6,598 bases of DNA, taken from NCBI GenBank assembly GCA_964415245.1, contig CAYQAJ010000287.1, forward strand, positions 1 to 6,598. The letters are read 5' to 3'. The first letter of the stretch is position 1. Each line of letters starts with the position of its first letter. This document shows, piece after piece, positions 1-5,161 of this stretch. A program made the translations under genes and the position numbers. The notes below the pieces were generated by a model. The model was given only the letters and a program-made list of their open reading frames with translations, searched no databases and was not told the DNA's origin. This DNA comes from CAYQAJ01 sp964415245. GTDB taxonomy: Bacteria > Planctomycetota > Planctomycetia > Pirellulales > Pirellulaceae.

Positions 1-275
1 CGCCAGCGGTCGATTTCACGCTCGTCGGCGTCGACGCCATCGATCGTGGGTTCCAAAAGGAAATGCCAGAAATCGGGAACGCCGCGATCGTTGGGACGCG
101 CGTTGGGGCGCAGACTCATGAGCCACTGGCAAAGCTCTGAGACGTCGATATTGAAGCGCTCGAAGTGTTCCCGAAGGCGCGCAACTTTGCGCTTGTATTC
201 GGTGCGGTTTTCACCGGGCAGGCGACAAAGGCGCCTGACGAGCGTTCGCGACTCTCGATAATGGGTGCGTACCAT
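1..275 (-). CDS. Unrecognised protein, N-terminal part of a gene cut by the left edge
   Basis: Read on the minus strand from the ATG at 275-273, an open frame of 91 codons runs without a stop to the window edge. A good ribosome binding site, GAGGAA at 289-284, lies 8 bases before the ATG and supports this start. The visible part is hydrophilic and Arg-rich. It begins MVRTHYRESRTL, has a charged, probably helical stretch around residues 25-42, and then a Trp/Phe-bearing segment with WLMSLRP (51-57) and PDFWHFLLEP (67-76). No signal peptide or membrane segment is seen. I do not recognise the family. The evidence for a real gene is the unbroken frame, the placed ribosome binding site and the protein-like composition. 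The competing frames over the same bases give low-complexity Ser/Arg-rich products. Confidence 0.6.
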   Translation of the reverse strand, partial: MVRTHYRESRTLVRRLCRLPGENRTEYKRKVARLREHFERFNIDVSELCQWLMSLRPNARPNDRGVPDFWHFLLEPTIDGVDADEREIDRW

Positions 276-729
276 GCGTGGGGTTCCTCGTCGGCGGGGG
301 CGTCGCACGAGGAAAATACGTTCGGCGCGGCGGCGCCGCCCGACTCATCGGTTTTGGTGGATTTCGACAGCATATACGCATACAGAGACCGCGGGAAGGA
401 AAAGGTTCGACCACGACTCAGGTGGGCGATGCAGACAACGGCTCGACGCCGCGACTGCCCGCTGAGGAATGCGCCGACTCTGCTCAACCATTTCACGCGA
501 TGATGGGCAATTCTAAAGCCGGCGCTTCGATTCGTTCTTCGATTTTAGTTGGGAGGAGCCGCGAAGCCCATGCCATGCGGCGGAACTGTGTTCAGCTTAA
601 GCGCTTTCAGCCAAATAACTTGTGGCGCAATGAACCGAGTTGGCAACGAGTCACGCTTAAGGGGCGCAGCCGGCCGGGGCAACGGGTGTCCAATGGCGGC
701 AGAATTGTTGATTACGAAAGGAGCGCACA
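276..729. other. Intergenic stretch without a convincing gene
   Basis: Open frames exist here on both strands, but their products are Arg/Ser/Pro-rich, lack recognisable motifs and have no placed ribosome binding site, so none is called. The stretch separates the minus-strand gene ending at 275 from the plus-strand gene starting at 730, and should contain divergent promoters for both; I could not identify either with confidence. It holds a 12-base GC palindrome at 329-340 and the nested inverted repeat at 596-661 listed separately. Confidence 0.5.
596..661. repeat. Nested inverted repeat
   Basis: CTTAAGCG at 596-603 is perfectly complementary to CGCTTAAG at 654-661. Inside it, GCCAA (610-614) pairs with TTGGC (640-644). 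The two stems nest as an outer and an inner helix. The element lies about 70 bases before the small gene at 730, so it could be a leader structure, a binding site or a recombination site remnant. It has an integron attC-like geometry but lacks the conserved AAC and GTT triplets. Confidence 0.35.
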
Positions 730-961
730 GTGAACGCCCAGTTAGACAGCGCGGGCAACGCGTACTTCGAAGTGTTGAATGTGAGGGTGACCTCTGTTCC
801 CCCACACCTGGGACAGCGGAAAGCCCGGGATTCGCATCCAGGCATACACAGGGCACGGAGACACCCTGTATCCGGGACCGGAGATTCCCCTTGAAAACGA
901 GGCTGAGGCATTCCGTTTGGCGAAGGCGATGGCGTTAGCCATTTCGCAGCTTGCGCTTTAG
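730..961 (+). pseudogene. Small hypothetical gene with an apparent single-base frameshift
   Basis: A GTG start at 730 follows a strong ribosome binding site, AGGAG at 719-723, six bases away. As sequenced, the frame stops at 892-894 after 54 codons, and its second half (QRKARDSHPG...) looks random. If one C is removed from the C5 run at 799-803, the frame continues to TAG at 959-961 and gives 76 residues. The repaired protein has a beta-like N-terminal half (AYFEVLNVRV, residues 11-20), then VPHTWDSGKPGIRIQAYTG (23-41), a turn LYPGPEIPLE (46-55), and an Ala-rich amphipathic helix to the end (FRLAKAMALAISQLAL, 61-76). It looks like a small soluble domain; I cannot name its family or function. 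The terminator-like hairpin 9 bases after the TAG fits the repaired frame. Either the gene is broken or the run contains a sequencing error; programmed frameshifting is possible but unsupported. Confidence 0.6.
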
Positions 962-970
962 TGCAAGTGT

Positions 971-998
971 TGGGGCAAGGAGGCCCCACTTTGCTTTT
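971..998 (+). terminator. Terminator-like hairpin after the small gene
   Basis: TGGGGC (971-976) and GCCCCA (983-988) form a perfect 6-bp GC-rich stem with a 6-base loop, followed by the T-rich tract CTTTGCTTTT at 989-998. It begins 9 bases after the TAG at 959-961, where an intrinsic terminator for that gene would be expected. Confidence 0.5.
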
Positions 999-1028
999 GG
1001 TTCGACTCGAAGCTGAGTCGGGAACCAA
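997..1028. repeat. Imperfect inverted repeat (hairpin)
   Basis: TTGGTTC plus GACTC (997-1008) pairs with GAGTC (1015-1019) and GAACCAA (1022-1028). This gives 12 base pairs interrupted by a two-base bulge (GG, 1020-1021), with a 6-base loop. It lies between the end of the plus-strand small gene and the end of the minus-strand GTPase gene, so it may act as a transcript-end structure for either one. Neither flank has a clear U tract that would make it an intrinsic terminator by itself. Confidence 0.35.
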
Positions 1029-1048
1029 TGCCTCTGCGAGTGCAAGCC

Positions 1049-1084
1049 GTAGCGCGGTAGCGTAATCCATGCCCTCCGCGCTAC
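1049..1084 (-). terminator. Stem-loop at the end of the GTPase gene
   Basis: GTAGCGCGG (1049-1057) and CCGCGCTAC (1076-1084) are a perfect 9-bp inverted repeat with an 18-base loop. The right arm contains the GTPase stop codon (TAG, read from 1083 to 1081). The position suits a transcript-end or stabilising structure for the minus-strand gene, but no U tract follows, so factor-independent termination is uncertain. Confidence 0.35.
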
Positions 1085-2190
1085 CACTCGGTCAACTCGA
1101 CCACGCGGTGGGTCGGCACTGGGCGGCCGGGGCGGAAGGATTGGGTTTGGCCGAACTCGGCTGTCGCGCCTACTGACTCGGCGGCTGCGGTTACGCAGGA
1201 CTTGACCAGCTTTTCCAGGTCAGCCGGGTCGATGGCTACGCGGGCGTTTACTACTACGTTGGCCTGGCGCACTTCGGCCGTCGAGGGGAGCGAGAGCTCG
1301 ACGGGGGTCCAACTGCTGACGAGGTTCGCTACGCCGTAGGCGCCGTCGGAAAGACCGATGGTTTTGAGGTGGGCCGTTTCGGCGCGTTGCTCTTCGAGCT
1401 TGGTGCGCAGGCGCTCGACGATGCCCGTGAGAAGCGCGTCGAGCGAGAAGGGGACGTCGGCGCGTACGGTGAGGCTGCTGTTGAGCCAGCCCAGCTCGGC
1501 TTCGCCCTCGGCGTACGTGTCGTAGTCGAGCTCGACGACGCGGCGGCCGAAAGCGCCGTCTTGGGCCAGGAATTCAAACAGCGAATCGAACCCTTCGCCG
1601 GTGCGGGCCGAGACGCGGAGCACGGGTCGGCCGGGGAATTGCGACTCGAGCAAGCGCACCAGCTCGTCGGCGGCGCCGGGTTCGAGATCGTCGATGCGGT
1701 TGACGAGCAGGAAGTCGGCCTCTTCGATTTGTTTTTTGAAGATGTAGGCGGCCTTGGGCGAGAAGCCGGCGTCGTCGCGGCCCGAGAGGATGCGCTGCCC
1801 GTGGCTGGGTTTGAGAATCACGCCGTAGGGGGCGATCTGGAAACGGGCGCCGAAAAGCTGCTGCATCGGCCGGACGACGGTGGCCACCAGGTCGGTGCAG
1901 CTCCCCACGGGCTCGCACAGCACGATGTCGGGTTTGGCCACGGCGCCGATGCGGTCGATCGTGGCGGTGAGCTCGTTGAAGTGGCAGCAGAAGCAGGCGC
2001 CCGCCACTTCGCCCACGTCGAAGCCTTGCGAACGCAGGCTGTGGGTGTCGACCAGGTCGGCCGCCTGATCGTTGGTGACGATGCCCACTTTCTTGCCGCC
2101 CTGTTGGTACATGCGGGCCAATCGGGCGATGGACGTGGTTTTGCCGGCGCCGAGAAAGCCGCCGAGCATGACGAAGCGGAGGGAGGACAT
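1081..2190 (-). CDS. CobW/COG0523-type G3E GTPase (putative metal chaperone)
   Basis: The 369-residue product has the hallmarks of G3E P-loop GTPases. The Walker A motif GGFLGAGKTT is at 10-19. A CXCC metal-binding motif (C66-F-C68-C69) follows in GACFCCH. The Walker B/ExxG region is DIVLCEPVG (88-96), with another Cys in GSC (98). The guanine-specificity motif is NRID (164-167, for NKXD), and a G5-like VSARTG is at 193-198. Members of COG0523 use GTP hydrolysis to deliver or insert metal ions in the cytoplasm. Zinc chaperones (ZNG1/YeiR-type), CobW and nitrile-hydratase activators belong here, so the metal cannot be read from the sequence. The C-terminal 150 residues have no His-rich metal-storage stretch and do not look like the usual CobW C-terminal domain; they resemble nothing I can name. 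The ATG at 2190 is preceded by AGGAG at 2201-2197. The gene lies 200 bases after the transglutaminase gene in the same direction, across the heptamer arrays. Confidence 0.88.
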   Translation of the reverse strand: MSSLRFVMLGGFLGAGKTTSIARLARMYQQGGKKVGIVTNDQAADLVDTHSLRSQGFDVGEVAGACFCCHFNELTATIDRIGAVAKPDIVLCEPVGSCTDLVATVVRPMQQLFGARFQIAPYGVILKPSHGQRILSGRDDAGFSPKAAYIFKKQIEEADFLLVNRIDDLEPGAADELVRLLESQFPGRPVLRVSARTGEGFDSLFEFLAQDGAFGRRVVELDYDTYAEGEAELGWLNSSLTVRADVPFSLDALLTGIVERLRTKLEEQRAETAHLKTIGLSDGAYGVANLVSSWTPVELSLPSTAEVRQANVVVNARVAIDPADLEKLVKSCVTAAAESVGATAEFGQTQSFRPGRPVPTHRVVELTEW

Positions 2191-2196
2191 GGGGGG

Positions 2197-2201
2197 CTCC
2201 T
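2197..2201 (-). promoter_or_regulatory. Ribosome binding site flanked by homopolymer tracts
   Basis: In the mRNA sense the GTPase start is preceded by AGGAG, six bases before the ATG. The site is bracketed by C6 (2196-2191) and C7 (2208-2202), so the spacer between ribosome binding site and start codon consists only of C. Confidence 0.6.
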
Positions 2202-2214
2202 GGGGGGGCGAGGT

Positions 2215-2305
2215 GTCAGGTGTCAGGTGGAAGATGCCAGTTGTCCGTGGTCCGTGGTCAGTTGCAGGACGTCAGTTGTCAGTTGTCCGTTGTCAGTGGC
2301 AGGAA
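2215..2305 (+). repeat. Heptamer array, unit GTCMGTK, 13 units in phase
   Basis: Starting at 2215, thirteen consecutive 7-base units stay in register to 2305. They are GTCAGGT twice, GGAAGAT, GCCAGTT, GTCCGTG twice, GTCAGTT, GCAGGAC, GTCAGTT twice, GTCCGTT, GTCAGTG and GCAGGAA. Nine fit GTC-M-G-K-K closely; the others are degenerate but do not break the phase. The array fills the first half of the spacer between the GTPase start and the transglutaminase stop. The pattern is comparable to the short tandem heptamer repeats (STRR) described in cyanobacteria, and similar sequences are familiar from planctomycete intergenic DNA. Confidence 0.8.
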
Positions 2306-2339
2306 AGGGAAACCGGCGATGATCGCTCGCCGCCACTAA

Positions 2340-2391
2340 CAACCACAACTCACCACGGACAACTGACCACGGACAACTGACGACTGACAAC
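2340..2391 (-). repeat. Opposed heptamer array (complementary to the 2215-2305 array)
   Basis: Here the same heptamer appears in reverse orientation. GAC recurs at 2358, 2365, 2372, 2379 and 2386, exactly every 7 bases, in units such as CACGGAC and AACTGAC. GACCACGGACAACTG at 2365-2379 is a perfect 15-base inverse of 2238-2252, and AACTGACCACGGAC at 2361-2374 is a perfect 14-base inverse of 2250-2263. The two arrays can therefore fold into a long hairpin. Between them lies a small GC hairpin, GGCGA (2315-2319) with TCGCC (2327-2331). The array ends just before the transglutaminase stop codon at 2393. Confidence 0.78.
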
Positions 2392-2392
2392 A

Positions 2393-3556
2393 TCACTCCT
2401 CCGCTTCGAGCGTGCTGGTGTCCTGGAACGGATACGGCACCTCGCGGTCGGCCGTGTATTTGTGCATCGTCATCCAACTGAATTCGCGCTTGCCGGCGGC
2501 GCTCGGGTCGGGTTCGGGGAGCGGCTCGCCGTCGGCCTCGGCGTAAATCGTTCGTACTACGGCCACGCGTCGGCTGGCGGGCGGAACCAGGTCGTAGTCG
2601 CTGCCGCGGGTCTGCAGGAACCAGGTGTTATCGCGAAAGCCGCGGGAGAATCGCCGCGACGCCGCCTCGACGAGCCGCTCGCGCTCGGCGTCGTCGAGCT
2701 TATTATCGTCGCGAATGGCGGCGACCAGCTTCTGCGTTTCCGAAACGTCGAAGCTCACCCAACCGTACGGCGGCAGAAACGCCTCGAGCTTGCAGTGTGA
2801 GGGCGAGTTTTTGGGAATCGGCTGGATGCCGTACGTCATCCGCGTGGGGTAGCCGATGGCGCGGCCCATGGCGGCGCAAAACCCGTGGTAATCGCTGCAA
2901 TGCCCACCCCGCGCGGTGAGCGCGTGAATCGAGCTGGCCTGCAGCGAGGCGGCGTCGTGACTGTACGTGAAGTTGGAATCGACCCATCGCATTACGTCGG
3001 CGAATTCGCGGTAGCCGCGCTTGCGCTGGGGAGCGATTTGGTCGAGCAGCTCGCGCATGCGGTCGTCGACCACCACCGCCTGGCTCTCGCCGCGCAAGTA
3101 TCGGGCGAACGAGTCGGGCCAGTCGCGCGGCGGCTTGACCAGGTCGGCATCGAGATTCCACCGCAGCTCCCACACTTTTACCTGGAACTGGTGGCGGACC
3201 ATCTGGGCGCCCTGCGGATTGTTGAACTCGAAATACGCGAACCGGTTGCCATAGACCGGCTCGGTGCCGATCTGCGGCTCGACCTCGTCGGGAAACGATG
3301 TGAGACTCCCCTCTTCGACTTCCTGAGCGGCGTCGGACGTGGGAATCGGCAGCCACAGCTTGAGGACCTTCGTCCCAGCGGGAGGAGTTACCACCGCCGA
3401 GAAATCGACCTGGTACGTGACCGGGCTCGTGCGCTCGGCTTGATAGGGGAGCGACGGGTCGAGCGCCGGTTCGTCGCCGGCCGTCGCAACGAGCGAAGGA
3501 CCGATCATGAGAAGCAACACGAGCAGCAGTAGGAGCAGGCTCAGTTTTCGCAGCAT
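2393..3556 (-). CDS. Secreted transglutaminase-like cysteine peptidase family protein
   Basis: The 387-residue product has a Sec signal peptide: MLRK followed by a Leu-rich core (6-17), with a likely signal peptidase I site after ATA at residue 26. There is no lipobox Cys. Residues 40-140 form a beta-rich region typical of the N-terminal half of bacterial transglutaminase-like proteins. The transglutaminase core follows at about 180-280 with a visible catalytic triad: Cys220 in GGHCSDYHGF, His254 in PSHCKLEAF and Asp270 in WVSFDVSE. The family (COG1305) includes proteases, amidases and crosslinking enzymes, so the substrate is unknown. The product should act outside the cytoplasmic membrane. 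The start at 3556 is chosen because it begins the signal peptide and has GAGGGA at 3571-3566. The frame also extends open to 3751, but that stretch overlaps the aquaporin gene and reads as low-complexity Arg/Ser. The ribosome binding site overlaps the aquaporin stop, so the two are very likely co-transcribed and translationally coupled. Confidence 0.87.
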   Translation of the reverse strand: MLRKLSLLLLLLVLLLMIGPSLVATAGDEPALDPSLPYQAERTSPVTYQVDFSAVVTPPAGTKVLKLWLPIPTSDAAQEVEEGSLTSFPDEVEPQIGTEPVYGNRFAYFEFNNPQGAQMVRHQFQVKVWELRWNLDADLVKPPRDWPDSFARYLRGESQAVVVDDRMRELLDQIAPQRKRGYREFADVMRWVDSNFTYSHDAASLQASSIHALTARGGHCSDYHGFCAAMGRAIGYPTRMTYGIQPIPKNSPSHCKLEAFLPPYGWVSFDVSETQKLVAAIRDDNKLDDAERERLVEAASRRFSRGFRDNTWFLQTRGSDYDLVPPASRRVAVVRTIYAEADGEPLPEPDPSAAGKREFSWMTMHKYTADREVPYPFQDTSTLEAEE

Positions 3557-3565
3557 CACGTATGT

Positions 3566-3571
3566 TCCCTC
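3566..3571 (-). promoter_or_regulatory. Ribosome binding site overlapping the aquaporin stop codon
   Basis: GAGGGA (read 3571 to 3566) lies 9 bases before the transglutaminase ATG and shares bases with the aquaporin TGA (3572-3570). This fixes the transglutaminase start and suggests translational coupling of the two genes. Confidence 0.6.
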
Positions 3572-4427
3572 AGTTCGACGACGATGATGTTTTCGCTGTG
3601 CGGAGCAATCGCTCGTAGAGGCCCGCCCCCAGCACGGCGCCAATGAGCGGAGCCAGAATGTAGACGGTGATGAAGCCGATTTCATTGGGACCGGGAATCG
3701 CCGCCTCGCCCCAACCGGCCACGTACGCGAACAGCCGCGGACCGAAGTCACGCGCCGGATTGAGGCAAGCCTGCGTCAATGGCCCGAAAATGGAGATCAA
3801 CGCGGCCACGGTCAGGCCAACAAACGGCGCCGCCAGATTGCTCAGGGGTGCGCCCGCGTTGCGTGGATCCGTGACCGCAAACACGGCCAGCGCCAGGATG
3901 GCGGTCCCCAGCACCTCGACGCCGAATGCCGCCCATTGGGGAACGAGCCGCAAGTGAGCGTCCATGGCAGCGGAGGTGATTGGTTCCTCGCCGGCGGCCA
4001 GGGAGCCGGGATTCGGGTAATACTCGCCGTAGCACATGGCGGTAATGATGCTTCCGGGCTCGCCGCGGGTAACCTTTCGCTCTTGCTCCTTCTTGGCGAG
4101 ATAAGGATGGAATGCCGCGAACAACACGGCCGCGGCAACGAAAGCGCCCAGGAGCTGCGCCGCCACGTACAGCGGCACGCGCGACCAGGCGATTCGCCCC
4201 CAAGTAGCAAAAGCAACCGTGATGGCCGGGTTGATATGTGCGCCGCTGATTGCGCCGACCACGTAGATGGCCAGCATGATCGCCACGCCCCACACGATCG
4301 CCACCTGCCACACGCCGCTCTGCGCATCCATCAAGACCGCGGCATGCACGCTGCCGCATCCGAACAGGATGAGCAGGAATGTGCCGACGACCTCGGCCAG
4401 GAAGAGTTTGGGGAGCGATCGGGGCAT
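3570..4427 (-). CDS. MIP-family channel, aquaglyceroporin type
   Basis: The 285-residue protein carries both aquaporin half-helix motifs: SGAHINPAIT with NPA at 66-68, and LNPARDFGPR with NPA at 223-225. Six hydrophobic segments can be seen, roughly at 8-30, 41-60, 84-107, 167-186, 199-215 and 251-272. The Asp after NPAR (D227) is the usual mark of glycerol facilitators (GlpF-like) rather than strict water channels. Aligned by eye on E. coli GlpF, the selectivity-filter positions are W46 and R226, as in GlpF, but I211 and A220 replace Gly and Phe. The loop between segments three and four is long (about 107-165) and polar, and contains CYGEYYPNPGS. Such channels pass small uncharged solutes; several also pass arsenous acid. 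It follows the ArsR gene by 147 bases and precedes the transglutaminase gene by 13. No strong ribosome binding site is visible before the ATG at 4427. Confidence 0.9.
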   Translation of the reverse strand: MPRSLPKLFLAEVVGTFLLILFGCGSVHAAVLMDAQSGVWQVAIVWGVAIMLAIYVVGAISGAHINPAITVAFATWGRIAWSRVPLYVAAQLLGAFVAAAVLFAAFHPYLAKKEQERKVTRGEPGSIITAMCYGEYYPNPGSLAAGEEPITSAAMDAHLRLVPQWAAFGVEVLGTAILALAVFAVTDPRNAGAPLSNLAAPFVGLTVAALISIFGPLTQACLNPARDFGPRLFAYVAGWGEAAIPGPNEIGFITVYILAPLIGAVLGAGLYERLLRTAKTSSSSN

Positions 4428-4542
4428 AGTTGGCTTCGGTGGAGATGTGTCGTCGTCAGTGAATGCTTTGGCGGAGCAGCGATTGGCCTACGAAACCGAT
4501 TGGAAATGGATGGCAGGTTATCGGAGAGGATAGGCGAATCGG

Positions 4543-4566
4543 CGCCCTCTCGCGGAGCGAGAGGCG
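4543..4566 (-). terminator. Strong hairpin between arsR and the aquaporin gene
   Basis: CTCTCGC (4547-4553) and GCGAGAG (4557-4563) form a 7-bp stem with a GGA loop. It extends by three more pairs if C4545 is bulged. It starts 8 bases after the ArsR stop in the direction of transcription and is not followed by a U tract. It may be a partial terminator, an attenuator or an mRNA-stabilising element that sets the ratio of repressor to aquaporin; which of these cannot be told from sequence. Confidence 0.45.
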
Positions 4567-4574
4567 ACGCTCGG

Positions 4575-4877
4575 TCACTCAAACGAAAGTAAACAACATC
4601 CCAGGTTGATCGACTTGCCGAAACGGTCCACTTCCACGTCCGGCGCCAGGCTGTACAGCACCGCTTTGCCGTCGCGCCGGGCGACCACGATTTTCGCCTC
4701 GCGCAGCACGCGCAGGTGGTGCGAAAGCAGGCTCTGGTCGATGTTCAGCTCTTCGTTGATCTCGGCGACGTGCTTGGGGCCGTGCAAAAGCTGCTGCACG
4801 ACCGCCAGCCGCGTGTCGTCGGCCAACACCTTCAGCCGCGACGCGCACGTGGGCGAAGTGCCTGCCTTGGCTTGCAT
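4575..4877 (-). CDS. ArsR-family winged-helix repressor
   Basis: The 100-residue product (start at 4877) has the ArsR winged helix: SRLKVLADDTRLAVVQQLL (13-31) covers the first helices. HVAEINEELNIDQSLLSHHL (36-55) contains the helix-turn-helix with recognition helix QSLLSHHLRVL, and VVARRDGKAVLYSL (64-77) is the wing. These proteins bind a palindrome at their own promoter and release it on binding a metal ion or thiol-reactive ligand. The classical ArsR CVCDLC motif in the DNA-binding helix is absent. The candidate sensing thiols are Cys11 and the vicinal pair Cys94-Cys95 in LGCCLL near the C-terminus, an arrangement that could bind a soft metal or metalloid (inference). The frame is open from 4958, but the ATG at 4877 has GGAGGG at 4887-4882 and matches the usual family length. 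The gene heads the series leading to the aquaporin and transglutaminase genes and has its own promoter and operator-like palindrome. Confidence 0.87.
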   Translation of the reverse strand: MQAKAGTSPTCASRLKVLADDTRLAVVQQLLHGPKHVAEINEELNIDQSLLSHHLRVLREAKIVVARRDGKAVLYSLAPDVEVDRFGKSINLGCCLLSFE

Positions 4878-4987
4878 GGAACCCTCCGTTGCGGCGAGCG
4901 GCAGCGAGCGATTGCGCATGATGGATCGCACGATTCTGCGTGCATCTTCCCGGGGCATCTTTGAGCCGAATCTGGCTCGAGCCGCAA

Positions 4988-4997
4988 TTCAATTGAA
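4988..4997. promoter_or_regulatory. Candidate ArsR operator
   Basis: TTCAATTGAA is a perfect 10-base palindrome. It lies just downstream of the predicted -10 box of the arsR promoter and covers the expected transcription start. AT-rich TTCA/TGAA dyads at this position are typical of ArsR/SmtB operators. Binding by the neighbouring repressor is inferred. Confidence 0.5.
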
Positions 4998-5000
4998 CGG

Positions 5001-5029
5001 AATCTAATATCAACGTCCGCTCAAGTCAA
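5001..5029 (-). promoter_or_regulatory. Sigma-70-type promoter of the arsR unit
   Basis: On the minus strand TTGACT (5029-5024) is followed by exactly 17 bases and TAGATT (5006-5001). The -35 box matches consensus in five of six positions and the -10 in four. Transcription would start near 4994, inside the palindrome, leaving a leader of about 115 bases before the arsR ATG. Confidence 0.55.
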
Positions 5030-5161
5030 CGCCCTGATCGCAATTCTTCATCCCGGGGTATTCGAGCAGCGGGACTTCGGTACGGTCCGAAAAGGGAGCG
5101 GGCGGTCATGTTTGGCAAAGGTGGGGATTGGCAGATTGATGAACCGCCCTGCGGCGCGCGA

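Noticed and set aside
596..661. Integron attC site
   Set aside because: The paired-arm geometry fits loosely, but the conserved AAC and GTT triplets of the outer arms are missing and no integrase or cassette array is seen.
278..733. A 151-codon plus-strand frame ending at a TGA that overlaps the GTG at 730
   Set aside because: The overlap looks like translational coupling, but the product is low-complexity and Arg-rich with no ribosome binding site or recognisable motif.
657..1070. A 137-codon minus-strand frame
   Set aside because: It lies opposite the better-supported small gene and its terminator, and contains no recognisable domain; the CPRCGG stretch is a chance pattern.
1369..2322. 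A 317-codon plus-strand open frame opposite the GTPase gene
   Set aside because: It is the antisense shadow of a well-supported gene in GC-rich DNA. Its product is Gly/Ala/Val/Glu-rich without motifs, and its end runs into translated heptamer repeats.
2211..2391. CRISPR array
   Set aside because: The units are 7 bases long, contiguous without spacers, and present in both orientations; no cas genes are nearby.
3557..3751. N-terminal extension of the transglutaminase frame by 65 residues
   Set aside because: It overlaps the aquaporin gene, reads as Arg/Ser-rich filler, and would bury the signal peptide; the start at 3556 has a proper ribosome binding site.
4878..4958. Longer ArsR start at 4958 or 4919
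   Set aside because: No ribosome binding site precedes either; GGAGGG directly precedes the ATG at 4877 and the resulting length suits the family.
5100..5149. Terminator of the zinc-ribbon gene from GGGCGGT (5100-5106) and ACCGCCC (5143-5149)
   Set aside because: The 7-bp stem would have a 36-base loop and no U tract, so it is likely chance in GC-rich DNA.
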